Positions 24,918-33,212 of a stretch of 64,000 nt of DNA are shown piece by piece. Within the stretch, counting starts at the first letter, position 1, and each line of letters opens with the position of its first letter. A program made the position numbers and the translations under genes. This stretch comes from Sharpea porci (GTDB lineage: Bacteria > Bacillota_I > Bacilli_A > Erysipelotrichales > Coprobacillaceae), in contig NZ_VUNM01000006.1 of assembly GCF_009695655.1 (NCBI RefSeq), positions 33,070-97,069 of the forward strand. The letters are read 5' to 3'. The notes under the pieces were generated by a model. That model did not search any database. It saw nothing but the letters and a program-made list of their open reading frames with translations, and had not been told where the DNA came from.

Positions 24918-25565
24918 ATGGCAGAACATTTATGCATTGCCCAAGTTCCCTTATTCAATCATCTTCCCATAGAAGCACAACAAGAAATCATGAATCTTAC
25001 ACATCACCATATCTATAAGAAAAACGAATTAGTCTTTCAACCAGGTGATGAAAATCTTTATATAATAGCGAGTGGTAGTATCAAAGTCTATCAATTATCT
25101 ATTAGTGGCAAAGAACATCTCTTACGTGTGCTCAAAGAGGGTGATTATGAAGGCGAAAAACAGCTCTTCAATATACCAAACGATACCCTCTTTGGACAAG
25201 CTCTAGAAGAAACGGAAATATGTACGCTAACTCAACAAGCATTTCACCAGGCTCTTTTAGAAAATCCATCCATTGCCATCAAACTCTTAGAACTATCAGC
25301 AAAGAGAACAGCTCAGTTAGAAAAACAAGCACAGTTTCTCTCAATGGAACGTGTCGAAGAACGACTTGCCCATTACTTGTTGCAGATTTCAGCTAATCAG
25401 TCATCCATAACTCTTTTCATGAAAATGAAAGATCTTGCTCTTTATCTAGGCACAACACCAGAAACACTCTCTCGTAAGCTTAAATATTTGGAAGATCACA
25501 ACTACATCAAACGCACAGGAAAACATATCACTATTCTTGATCCTGATGCATTAGAAAGTATATGA
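24918..25565 (+). CDS. Crp/Fnr family regulator, FLP-type
   Basis: This 215-aa regulator has an N-terminal cNMP-like beta-barrel (about 15-125) and a C-terminal winged helix (about 145-210; MKDLALYLGTTPETLSRKLKYLE). It lacks the N-terminal cysteine cluster of Fnr, but has C6 and C102, positions comparable with the two cysteines that form a redox disulfide in Lactobacillus FLP. It probably controls its own operon in response to oxidants or metal. It follows the Ric-like gene by 17 nt. Confidence 0.88.
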   Translation: MAEHLCIAQVPLFNHLPIEAQQEIMNLTHHHIYKKNELVFQPGDENLYIIASGSIKVYQLSISGKEHLLRVLKEGDYEGEKQLFNIPNDTLFGQALEETEICTLTQQAFHQALLENPSIAIKLLELSAKRTAQLEKQAQFLSMERVEERLAHYLLQISANQSSITLFMKMKDLALYLGTTPETLSRKLKYLEDHNYIKRTGKHITILDPDALESI

Positions 25566-25566
25566 G

Positions 25567-25606
25567 AAATATCCCTTCATTAATCTGGAGGGATATTTGT
25601 TTTTTA
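25567..25606 (+). terminator. Terminator after the ATPase/Ric/FLP operon
   Basis: Arms aaatatccct / agggatattt are followed by gtttttt. Confidence 0.85.
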
Positions 25607-25903
25607 GAGTGTATTTAAGGTGAGTCATGTAAATGAATAAACTCTCAGGTAGGGTGTTAATGCATAAAATTAACGATTTTGTTGAAAATTGCACTTTTAA
25701 AACTAACGAAAATTGTAAATGTAATTAAAATAAAATTAACGATAGATGAAATAAAGCAAAAAATGGATGGAATTAAAGCAATCATTAATGGCGACGGAGT
25801 CTAAAGGACTTACATATAGACTTTACTTTATAATTTTATTTGTTCATTCGTTCTTGAGAGAGCAGATACAATCATACAAAGGAACCTAAATAAGTTTCTT
25901 TTT
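25607..25903. other. Gene-free AT-rich stretch
   Basis: No complete gene is visible. A short open run ending at 25804 (LTIDEIKQKMDGIKAII) could be the tail of a lost gene, and aaattaacga occurs at about 25677 and 25733. Neither is strong. Confidence 0.35.
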
Positions 25904-25966
25904 TAGTTGTAGTTGTTGACACTACAACTAATACATGATATGTTGTAGTCTTTGCAGCTACAACAT
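25904..25966 (+). promoter_or_regulatory. Promoter with two TTGTAG/CTACAA palindromic operators
   Basis: Operator 1 is TAGTTGTAGT-N7-ACTACAACTA (25904-25930) and operator 2 is ATGTTGTAG-N9-CTACAACAT (25940-25966); both are perfect. The promoter TTGACA (25916-25921), 17 bp, TATGTT (25939-25944) lies between and within them. The Rrf2 regulator encoded in the operon is the natural ligand, giving tight autorepression. Confidence 0.75.
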
Positions 25967-25980
25967 AGTGAGGATAAAAT

Positions 25981-26322
25981 ATGACAATGTATGAAAAATT
26001 AAATGGAAAACAGTTAGAAGTGAAGTATGAGACAGGTGCACATTACCGCATGACATACCTTTCTGAAAATGAATTGAAATGGGAGGCTCTTTCTGAAGTT
26101 GCTGAAGGTGAAGCTACAACAGGTACTGAACCATATTGGGCTTATGAAGTCGCTGAAGGTATTTATCATATTGACTGGATTGAACAGGACGGTATGACAG
26201 CTGCTCAAACAGTAGATTTCAACAAGCTTCAGGCAACAGCTTTCTTAACTTGGGGTGATGAATCTGAACGTGGAGGTAGAGGAAAGATCCTTATGCATGG
26301 TACAATAACTGTAATTGGATAA
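25981..26322 (+). CDS. MoaF-like small lipocalin-fold protein
   Basis: This 113-aa protein has the beta-rich pattern of MoaF/phenolic-acid-decarboxylase-like barrels (GKQLEVKYETG, YEVAEGIYHIDWIE, then TVDFNKLQATAFLTW). These are small-molecule-binding or enzyme folds. It starts after gaggataaa and is followed 12 nt later by an Rrf2 regulator, and the promoter carries two operators. The arrangement suggests an inducible response to a small aromatic or reactive compound; the ligand is unknown. Confidence 0.65.
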   Translation: MTMYEKLNGKQLEVKYETGAHYRMTYLSENELKWEALSEVAEGEATTGTEPYWAYEVAEGIYHIDWIEQDGMTAAQTVDFNKLQATAFLTWGDESERGGRGKILMHGTITVIG

Positions 26323-26334
26323 GGAGGACGAACC

Positions 26335-26784
26335 ATGCAGTTTTCTGGAAAGCTCGCTACAGCTGTGCATATCTTGCTTTATATTGAAAAATATCAGGAT
26401 GAAGAAAAAATCACATCCGAAGTATTAGCGGATACAACCGGTGTGAATGCAGTGAATATTCGTAAGATTTTAGCTAACTTAAAGAGTTCTGGGTTAGTTG
26501 TTGTGAAAGCGGGTGTTGGTGGTACATATTTGAATAAGAAGCCTGAAGAGATTTCGGTGAGGATGATCTTTGAATCCGTTGAAGGCCATGATCAAAAGCT
26601 CTTTAGGATGCATGAGCATCCTAATGTGAACTGTCCGGTTGGAAGAACTATTCAGGATGTGCTAGAAGTGAGATTACAAGCACTACAAGATGAACTGCTG
26701 CAGAAAATGGAATATATGTATTTAAGTGATATGTATGATGATATGGAAAATATACTAAATAATGAAGAGTCTAGTGAAAACTAG
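26335..26784 (+). CDS. Rrf2 family transcriptional regulator
   Basis: This 149-aa regulator has the Rrf2 winged helix (KLATAVHILLYIEKY, VNAVNIRKILANLKSSGLV). It lacks the three-cysteine Fe-S cluster of IscR/NsrR; only one cysteine remains (NCPVGRT), as in YwnA- or HypR-like redox or electrophile sensors. It follows aaggaggacg and is co-transcribed with the MoaF-like gene. Its last 4 bases overlap the stop of the convergent TetR gene. Confidence 0.9.
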   Translation: MQFSGKLATAVHILLYIEKYQDEEKITSEVLADTTGVNAVNIRKILANLKSSGLVVVKAGVGGTYLNKKPEEISVRMIFESVEGHDQKLFRMHEHPNVNCPVGRTIQDVLEVRLQALQDELLQKMEYMYLSDMYDDMENILNNEESSEN

Positions 26785-27314
26785 GCTTTTTTCATATCTC
26801 TTAAAGAAAGAGAGCCAGCTGGTCGAAAAGAGAGGGTGATATCTGTCATTAATTGAGCACTTTCTTTCATGCCGTGTTCAAACCACAATAACATTCCATT
26901 ATAAATACCACCTACATGCCATGCAGTCTGAAACTGTTCTAAGGTGGATTTAGTGTCAGTTGTATCTACATGGAAACATGCATTAAGTGCATCAAGTAAT
27001 AAATAAGAGAGCTTGGCTTGATGAATAATGAGAATGCCACGTTTATGTGCAAGAAATGTCTTGAAAATGGAATAAGTATAATCTTGAAATGACACATTCT
27101 CTTTTTCAATCTCACCAATAATCTTATAAAAATACCAACGTAATAAATCCTCTTTCATATTAAAATGACGATAATACGAAGATCTATTGACCCCAGCCTT
27201 ATCAGTAATCTCTCCAATAGTAATCTTTTCAAAAGATTTCTCTTCCATCAAAAGCAATAAAGCCTCAACCATATATTCCTTTATAAGCTCACTATTTAAA
27301 TTCTTTCTACGCAT
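26781..27314 (-). CDS. TetR/AcrR family regulator
   Basis: This 177-aa repressor begins with the TetR helix-turn-helix (ITIGEITDKAGVNRSSYYRHF). The C-terminal part resembles TetR_C regions that bind small ligands. ATG 27314 is preceded by ggagg 8 nt upstream. It is divergent from a cation/proton antiporter gene, and the intergenic region holds two palindromes, so it most likely represses the antiporter and itself. Confidence 0.88.
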   Translation of the reverse strand: MRRKNLNSELIKEYMVEALLLLMEEKSFEKITIGEITDKAGVNRSSYYRHFNMKEDLLRWYFYKIIGEIEKENVSFQDYTYSIFKTFLAHKRGILIIHQAKLSYLLLDALNACFHVDTTDTKSTLEQFQTAWHVGGIYNGMLLWFEHGMKESAQLMTDITLSFRPAGSLSLRDMKKA

Positions 27315-27326
27315 CAAACTACCTCC

Positions 27327-27399
27327 AAAGCAACAAAGAAGAACCTATTGTTGCTTTATAGGATACCTATATTGAAAAAGCAACAAATGTTGCTATTAT
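27327..27399. promoter_or_regulatory. TetR operators between divergent genes
   Basis: AAAGCAACA-N13-TGTTGCTTT (27327-27357) and AGCAACA-aa-TGTTGCT (27379-27394) share the same half-site. The second lies exactly between a -35 TTGAAA (27372-27377) and a -10 TATTAT (27394-27399) of the antiporter gene. Confidence 0.7.
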
Positions 27400-27444
27400 C
27401 GTAGGAGATAAAGAGAAAAGTGTCAATAGAAAGGTGTGAAAAAA

Positions 27445-28650
27445 ATGCTTTATGTGAAATGGTTGTTGGTGCTTATTCTTGCTTATTTTGCAGGCATACT
27501 CATCAAGAAGTGTAAATTGCCTTCAATACTAGGCTGGCTTATTGCCGGAATGCTTTTAGGACCTGAAGCAGCCAATTTGCTTTCAGATCAATTACGGAAT
27601 ACTTCAAGTTATCAACTTATTATATGTTGGATGCAATGTGCATTTGGTATTATGCTTGGCTCTGAATTAATTGTGAAAAGATTGCGTACTTATGGGAAGG
27701 CACTCTTTGTGACGACATTGACACAATCATTAGGAACTTTTGTGATTGTCAGTGTGGTTTTTGGTATTATTTTTGCCTTGCAGGGTGTACCTATCTATCT
27801 TGCCCTCGTATTTGGTGGGATTGCTCTGGCAACAGCCCCTGCTCCAGCCCTCTCAATTGTGCGAGAATTCAATACGCATGGACCAGTAACAGATACTCTA
27901 TTACCAATGGCTGTCTTAGATGATGTTGTGGGAATTGTGGTTTTCTTTAGTGTGAATGCTTTCGTAGCACATCAGGTTGCAAGTGGATCATTACCACTTT
28001 ATATGATCCCCGTGATGATTTTTCTTCCAATAATTTTAGGCGGAGCTATTGGTTATTTAGTTGGTCTGGTTTTAAGAAAATCTCAAGATACAAAGATGAA
28101 TCTTATTGCGCTATTATTAGGTATTACTGTTATTGTTGGTATTGGCGTGTATCTGAATAAAGAAATACTTAAGGGGATTACCTTGAATTATATGTTGATG
28201 GGGGTTGCTTATTCTGGTGTTCTTTCCAATATGATTGATGAAGAGAAGCGACAATTACTCCTTCAGGCTTATAATCCAATACTGGCCATCAGTTTATTGA
28301 TATCCATTGTAGATTTAGGAGCACCTCTTGATTATCATCTTATTCTTGGGGCTGGTTTCTATACTTTTGTCTATATTGTTGCTAGAGCAGCAGGTAAAAA
28401 TGGTGGGGCAAGACTGGGTGCAACCATCATGCATATGCCTGAAACTGTCAAAAAGTATCTTGGCTTAACGCTTCTGCCCCATTCCGGTGTTTCCTTAGTC
28501 TTCACTTCCATTGCCTGTACAACATTACAAAGTGCACCACCACTTGTACGTATTGTCCAAGGAACAATTGCGGCAGCAGCTGTCATTAATGAAATCATTG
28601 CCGTTATTGCCGCAAAGAAGGGATTTGAATTAGCAGGTGAATTAAAATAA
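27445..28650 (+). CDS. Cation:proton antiporter (CPA2-like)
   Basis: This 401-aa membrane protein has about twelve hydrophobic segments and the opening LILAYFAGILIKKCKLPSI-type repeat of Na+/H+ exchangers. Conserved ATAPAPALSIVRE and VLDDVVGIVVF contain the aspartate pair expected for ion binding. It probably exchanges sodium or potassium for protons. ATG 27445 is used because aaaggtg lies 9 nt upstream; an in-frame GTG at 27436 overlaps that site. It is under the divergent TetR regulator, which suggests induction by a specific compound rather than constitutive pH control. Confidence 0.88.
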   Translation: MLYVKWLLVLILAYFAGILIKKCKLPSILGWLIAGMLLGPEAANLLSDQLRNTSSYQLIICWMQCAFGIMLGSELIVKRLRTYGKALFVTTLTQSLGTFVIVSVVFGIIFALQGVPIYLALVFGGIALATAPAPALSIVREFNTHGPVTDTLLPMAVLDDVVGIVVFFSVNAFVAHQVASGSLPLYMIPVMIFLPIILGGAIGYLVGLVLRKSQDTKMNLIALLLGITVIVGIGVYLNKEILKGITLNYMLMGVAYSGVLSNMIDEEKRQLLLQAYNPILAISLLISIVDLGAPLDYHLILGAGFYTFVYIVARAAGKNGGARLGATIMHMPETVKKYLGLTLLPHSGVSLVFTSIACTTLQSAPPLVRIVQGTIAAAAVINEIIAVIAAKKGFELAGELK

Positions 28651-28737
28651 TTTGTGCAAAATTAAATAGATAAAAATATTTACTTTCTATAACTAAAGGA
28701 CTATGATTGCCTTGTTAGATAAGAAAGGTGATTAATC

Positions 28738-29820
28738 ATGAGATTAGCGTGGAAAGAATTAAAATATAACTGGAAGAAATATCTTTTTATAGAAATTATT
28801 GTTGTATTAATGATGTTCATGGTTCTCTTTCTTTCAGGTCTTGTACAAGGCTTAGGAAGAGCTGTTTCATCAGGTGTAGAGAATATGAATGCAGAACACT
28901 TTATACTAAGTGATGATGCTGAGAAACTCATAACTGTATCCAATCTCACAACAACACAATCTGATGCAGTAAAAGATACTTATGGCAAGAAGGCTACGCC
29001 TATTGATATTACGCGTATGTATCTTCAAAAGGAGAATGATGATGAGAAGATTGATGTTACTTATTTCGCCATTAATCCATCTTCATATCTGAATGTCGAT
29101 GTTTATAAGGGCCACAAGCTTACAAACAAGACAAATACAATTGTCTTAGATGATGATTATGAAAGTAAAGGCATTAAACTCAACGATACAATAAAAGATG
29201 CTAATTCAGGTATTTCATTTAAGGTTGTTGGCTTTACAAAAGATGCTATGTATGGACATGTCTCTGTTGCCTATATTTCAACTGATAGCTACAAAGCAAT
29301 CATGAAAGAAGCAAATCCTATGTTCAATAACACAGTCCATGCCTATGCCATAAAAGGATCAGCTAAGAAAACAATCAAAGGCACAAAGACATATACAAAA
29401 CAAGAAATCATTAAATCATTACCAGGTTATCAAGCTGAACAAATGACCATCACAATGGTCGAATGGTTACTTGTCGTTATTACAGCCTTTATTATTGGAA
29501 TCTTCTTCTTCATTATTAATCTCCAGAAAGAAAAAGAATTTGGTGTTCTTAAAGCTATTGGTACAAGAATGAGTCGTTTAGTGAGATTTATTCTTTCTCA
29601 GGTATGTATAATTAGTATTAGTGGTGCTCTTATCGCCGGTGTCCTTGTTCTCTTAATGAGTCAAGCCTTACCAGCCACAATGCCATTCTTCCTTGTGCCT
29701 TCACAAGTCATATTGGTATTAGCGTCATTTATCTTGATTTCAATACTTGGCTCACTTGCCACAGTTATAAGAGTCGCAAAAATTGATCCAGCTAAAATTA
29801 TCGGAGGTGATTTTGAATGA
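28738..29820 (+). CDS. FtsX-type ABC transporter permease (HrtB/DevC-like)
   Basis: This 360-aa permease has one N-terminal transmembrane helix (about 15-37), a large extracytoplasmic domain (about 40-235) and three C-terminal helices (about 235-255, 285-310, 320-345). That is the MacB/HrtB topology. These exporters extrude heme, peptides or lipids rather than import. EFGVLKAIGTRMSRLVRFILSQ, just after the second helix, is the conserved cytoplasmic coupling segment. The stop overlaps the ATPase start (ATGA). Confidence 0.88.
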   Translation: MRLAWKELKYNWKKYLFIEIIVVLMMFMVLFLSGLVQGLGRAVSSGVENMNAEHFILSDDAEKLITVSNLTTTQSDAVKDTYGKKATPIDITRMYLQKENDDEKIDVTYFAINPSSYLNVDVYKGHKLTNKTNTIVLDDDYESKGIKLNDTIKDANSGISFKVVGFTKDAMYGHVSVAYISTDSYKAIMKEANPMFNNTVHAYAIKGSAKKTIKGTKTYTKQEIIKSLPGYQAEQMTITMVEWLLVVITAFIIGIFFFIINLQKEKEFGVLKAIGTRMSRLVRFILSQVCIISISGALIAGVLVLLMSQALPATMPFFLVPSQVILVLASFILISILGSLATVIRVAKIDPAKIIGGDFE

Positions 29821-30479
29821 GTCAGACAGTCTTAAAATTAAATGATATTGTCAAAAAGTATCAGGATGGTGAGAGTGAACGTGTCATTCTTAATCATATT
29901 AACCTAGAAGTTCATGAAGGTGAATTTGTAGCTATTGTTGGTCCATCAGGATGTGGTAAGAGTACATTATTAAATATTGCCGGTATGATGTTATCTAGTG
30001 ATCATGGTGATATAACACTATGTGGTGAAAAGGTCTCAGCTCTTCCAAAGAAGAAATGGACAGATATACGTAAAGAGAATATCGGCTTTATTTTCCAGAA
30101 CCACCAGCTTCTTCCTTATCTTAAAGCCGGAGAACAGCTTACTGCCTTACTAGGCACAAACCCACAGGAAGTCAAAAAGCTATTTAAAGAACTGAGCATT
30201 GATAATATTATTGGTCAGTATCCATCTCACTTATCTGGTGGTGAAAGACAACGTGTCGCTATTGCCCGTGCTTTTGCTTCAAACGCAAAATTGATTCTTG
30301 CCGATGAACCAACAGCATCACTTGATTCCAAAAGAGGCAGACATGCAGTTGAAATGATTCAAATGGAAGTACACAAACGTAATAAAGCAGCTATCATGGT
30401 TACGCATGATGAACGTGTACTAGATCTAGCTGACAAGATCTATCGCATGGAAGATGGCCAGTTAACACAAATCAAATAA
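29817..30479 (+). CDS. ABC transporter ATPase (HrtA/LolD-like)
   Basis: This 220-aa ATPase powers the FtsX-type permease encoded just before it. Walker A is GPSGCGKST, the Q-loop FQNHQ, the signature LSGGERQ and Walker B ILADEPTA, all intact. Size and partner type match MacB/HrtA-class exporters. Heme or host peptide detoxification would be typical; nothing in the sequence fixes the substrate. Confidence 0.93.
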   Translation: MSQTVLKLNDIVKKYQDGESERVILNHINLEVHEGEFVAIVGPSGCGKSTLLNIAGMMLSSDHGDITLCGEKVSALPKKKWTDIRKENIGFIFQNHQLLPYLKAGEQLTALLGTNPQEVKKLFKELSIDNIIGQYPSHLSGGERQRVAIARAFASNAKLILADEPTASLDSKRGRHAVEMIQMEVHKRNKAAIMVTHDERVLDLADKIYRMEDGQLTQIK

Positions 30480-30485
30480 TATCCC

Positions 30486-30509
30486 AAAGCGGTCTATACC
30501 GCTTTTTTT
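30486..30509 (+). terminator. Terminator after the ABC exporter
   Basis: Stem aaagcggt / accgcttt with loop ctat is followed by T residues. Confidence 0.88.
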
Positions 30510-30560
30510 CTACCTTAATAAATACTAATAGAAAACATATAACTAATATTAATATAAAAA

Positions 30561-30645
30561 CGCCAAATCACTCAATAAAAACTCGCCAAATCACTCAATG
30601 AAAATACGCCAAATCATATAATGAAAAGTCGCCAAATCACTCAAT
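30561..30645. repeat. Four tandem 23-bp direct repeats before an ATPase gene
   Basis: The core cgccaaatcactcaat begins at 30561, 30584, 30607 and 30630, an exact 23-bp period. Copies 1, 2 and 4 are identical over 16 bp; copy 3 has tcatataat in place of tcactcaat. The 7-bp linkers vary (aaaaact, gaaaata, gaaaagt). The array ends 54 bp before the DUF4143 gene. It looks like an iteron or multimeric operator. Confidence 0.85.
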
Positions 30646-30699
30646 AGAGTTGAAATCTACAACATTTTTATTTAAAATGAATTTATGAAAGGATTAGCT

Positions 30700-31983
30700 A
30701 TGAATATGAATGAATATAAGAAGAGAATTGCAGATAATATAATAAAAAAGAAATTACAAGGAATAGGAGCGGTACTTATTGAGGGACCTAAACTTTGCGG
30801 GAAAACAACGACTGCTGAGCAAGCAGCAGCCAGTGTTCTTTATATGGCTAATTCAGATGAGCGTGAACAAAATCTTCAACTTGCGAAATTAAAACCTAGT
30901 CTATTATTGCAGGGAGAAACACCACGATTAATAGATGAATGGCAGATTGCACCTGAGATATGGGATGCTGTTAGATTTGAAGTAGATCATAGAAAAGAAT
31001 TTGGCCAGTTTATTTTGACAGGCTCTGCTGTCCCGGCAGATCGTTCTAAAATATTCCATTCAGGAACTGGACGTATTGCATGGGTTAAGATGAGAACAAT
31101 GAGCTTATATGAATCTGGTGATTCGAGTGGTGGTATTAGTTTAAAACAATTATTTGATGGAAAAGAGGATCTCTTTGATATGAACCAAAAGGATGATATT
31201 GAAGAGATTGCGTATTTATCGTGTAGAGGCGGCTGGCCAACTGCTCTTAATGTTGATAAATCTATCGCGTTAGATAGAGCTTATGATTATTATGATGCTG
31301 TTGTAAATATAGATATATCTAGAGTTGATGGTGTCAATAGAGAATCTGAACGTGCCAAAAGACTTATGAGATCATATGCACGCTTTCAGGGATCACAAAC
31401 AAGTTATGAAGCAATGAAAGAAGATATTCGAGCTAATGATTCTGAGAATCTTACTACAAATACCATCGTTTCCTACGTCAATGCACTCAAAAAGATTTTT
31501 GTCATAGAAGATATGCCAGCGTGGAATCCAAATATAAGATCAAAAAGTGCAATCCGCACAACGGATACAAGATATTTTGTTGATCCTTCTATTGCAGTGT
31601 CTGCTTTAGGCCTTGGACCATATGACTTGATTAGAGATCTTAATACGTTTGGTTTTATTTTTGAAGCAATGTGTATTAGAGATTTAAGAGTTTATGCAGA
31701 TGCATTGGAGGGAACGGTCTATCATTACCGTGACAAGAGTGGATTAGAATGTGATTCTGTTATCCATTTGAGGGACGGACGATATGGTTTGATAGAAATA
31801 AAACTTGGCGGTGATGATAACATTGAGCATGGAGCAAAAACACTAAAAAAGCTTAAAGATACAATTGACACTGATAGAATGAAAGAGCCATCATTTATGA
31901 TGGTATTGGTAGGAAAAGGAAAATATGCATATCGAAGAGATGATGGTGTCTATGTTGTTCCAATAACTTGTTTAAAAGATTAA
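30700..31983 (+). CDS. AAA ATPase with DUF4143 (PD-(D/E)XK-like) C-terminus
   Basis: This 427-aa protein has an AAA_14-type ATPase (Walker A EGPKLCGKTT near residue 25; Walker B-like RLIDEWQ; FILTGSA sensor) and a C-terminal DUF4143 region. The latter ends in E-x-D...YGLIEIKLG, the layout of PD-(D/E)XK nucleases. Such proteins are common in gut bacteria and poorly understood. ATG 30700 has gaaagga 6 nt upstream; ATG 30685 in the same frame precedes that site. The 23-bp repeat array lies just upstream. Confidence 0.85.
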   Translation: MNMNEYKKRIADNIIKKKLQGIGAVLIEGPKLCGKTTTAEQAAASVLYMANSDEREQNLQLAKLKPSLLLQGETPRLIDEWQIAPEIWDAVRFEVDHRKEFGQFILTGSAVPADRSKIFHSGTGRIAWVKMRTMSLYESGDSSGGISLKQLFDGKEDLFDMNQKDDIEEIAYLSCRGGWPTALNVDKSIALDRAYDYYDAVVNIDISRVDGVNRESERAKRLMRSYARFQGSQTSYEAMKEDIRANDSENLTTNTIVSYVNALKKIFVIEDMPAWNPNIRSKSAIRTTDTRYFVDPSIAVSALGLGPYDLIRDLNTFGFIFEAMCIRDLRVYADALEGTVYHYRDKSGLECDSVIHLRDGRYGLIEIKLGGDDNIEHGAKTLKKLKDTIDTDRMKEPSFMMVLVGKGKYAYRRDDGVYVVPITCLKD

Positions 31984-31986
31984 TTG

Positions 31987-32020
31987 ACCTATTTCCCTAT
32001 ATAAGTGGGATAGGTTTTTT
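31987..32020 (+). terminator. Terminator after the DUF4143 gene
   Basis: Arms acctatttccc / gggataggt (with a small bulge) are followed by T6. Confidence 0.75.
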
Positions 32021-32169
32021 GTTAATTAATATGATATATGTAAATTGCTCTGGCCTATCAAATTAATAAAGCACAAAAGGAATCCGTATGATGATGAGAT
32101 TGTGTTTGCATGAGTGACAATACTGATAAAAATATAAATCTTGCTCTCTAAAAAGAATCTCATTACAAC

Positions 32170-32226
32170 AATACAATCAATGTGACATTTGTCATATTGA
32201 TTGTATTCATTTTGATAATGTATAAT
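32170..32226 (+). promoter_or_regulatory. 38-bp palindrome and promoter of the sugar-sensing operon
   Basis: Bases 32170-32187 and 32190-32207 are 18-bp inverted arms with a single mismatch around TT; the centre is TGACA-TT-TGTCA. Its right arm contains the -35 (TTGATT, 32197-32202) and a perfect TATAAT follows at 32221-32226 (18-bp spacer). The same TGACA-N2-TGTCA core precedes the mannose PTS at 36466. Confidence 0.75.
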
Positions 32227-32252
32227 TTGTTTCAAATAGGGGAGTGTTTTAT

Positions 32253-33212
32253 ATGCATATAAGATCCAAAATTGTATGGATGATTATCTTTCTTTCAACG
32301 TCTTTAATAATTTATACAGTCTACACATTCTCAAATATTACAGAACGTTCCATTGTCATAGGGACAACATATATGACAATGAATAATACATTTTATGAAG
32401 CTATTAATTCTGAGGTAAAGAAAATTGCTTCACAGAATAATTGTAAGCTTGTTGTACGTGATCCAGAATTAGATGTTAATAAACAAATACGTCAGATCAA
32501 TGCCATGAGAGAAGAAGGTGTGAATGCAATCATTATTAATCCTGTTGAAGGGAATAATAAACATCTTATTGAAGCATTAAAGAAAGCTAAACAGGATGGG
32601 ATATACATTGTTGTTGTAGATTCTCAGTTAAGTGATAGTCAATTTGTCGATAGCACAATTGTATCTGACAACTATCATGCAGGTGTTATTTGTGCTCAGG
32701 ATTTAATGAAAAGAAGAACACAAGCAAAAGTTTTATTACTGACGCATAATAGCGCTAATTCGGCAGTTGATCGTATCAATGGCTTTACAAATACAATAAA
32801 GGCACATCCTGAGTATCAAATTGTTGATCGTATTGATGTCTTAGGACAAACAGAAATTGCTATGCCAAAAGTCTCGCAATATATCGATGAACATCGCAAT
32901 TTTGATGTCATTATGTCGTTAAATGATCCTGCTGCTTTAGGGTCACTTGCGGCATTGGAGGAAAAGCATCTCAATAGGGATATGTTGATCTATAGTGTTG
33001 ATGGATCACCTAATATGAAGAAATTCATTAGTGATAAGGCTAATCATGTCATTACTGCAGTGCAATCACCTGAAGGTATGGCAAGACAATCCGTACATAC
33101 AGTTTTACAACTCATTAAAGGTAAACAAACTAAAAAAACAATCAAGTTAAATGTTGATCAGCTGATCTCTAAAGATAACATCAATGAGTATAATATATTG
33201 GGGTGGCAATAA
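32253..33212 (+). CDS. Membrane-anchored ribose-type sugar-binding protein (Peripla_BP_4), sensor component
   Basis: This 319-aa protein has an uncleaved-looking N-terminal membrane segment (about 6-26), no lipobox cysteine, and a type I periplasmic binding domain (VIGTTYMTMNNTFYEAI, then GVNAIIINP and YSVDGSPNMKKFI). No ABC permease or ATPase is encoded nearby. Instead a histidine kinase gene overlaps its stop, so it probably presents sugar occupancy to the kinase, as XylFII does for LytS. ATG 32253 has aggggag 9 nt upstream. Confidence 0.85.
   Translation: MHIRSKIVWMIIFLSTSLIIYTVYTFSNITERSIVIGTTYMTMNNTFYEAINSEVKKIASQNNCKLVVRDPELDVNKQIRQINAMREEGVNAIIINPVEGNNKHLIEALKKAKQDGIYIVVVDSQLSDSQFVDSTIVSDNYHAGVICAQDLMKRRTQAKVLLLTHNSANSAVDRINGFTNTIKAHPEYQIVDRIDVLGQTEIAMPKVSQYIDEHRNFDVIMSLNDPAALGSLAALEEKHLNRDMLIYSVDGSPNMKKFISDKANHVITAVQSPEGMARQSVHTVLQLIKGKQTKKTIKLNVDQLISKDNINEYNILGWQ

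Noticed and set aside
25733..25804. Small gene ending at 25804
   Set aside because: No start codon with ribosome site and no family; at most the tail of a lost gene.
30561..30645. CRISPR array (regular repeats)
   Set aside because: The repeat core is 16 bp and the linkers only 7 bp, much shorter than spacers, and no cas genes are near.
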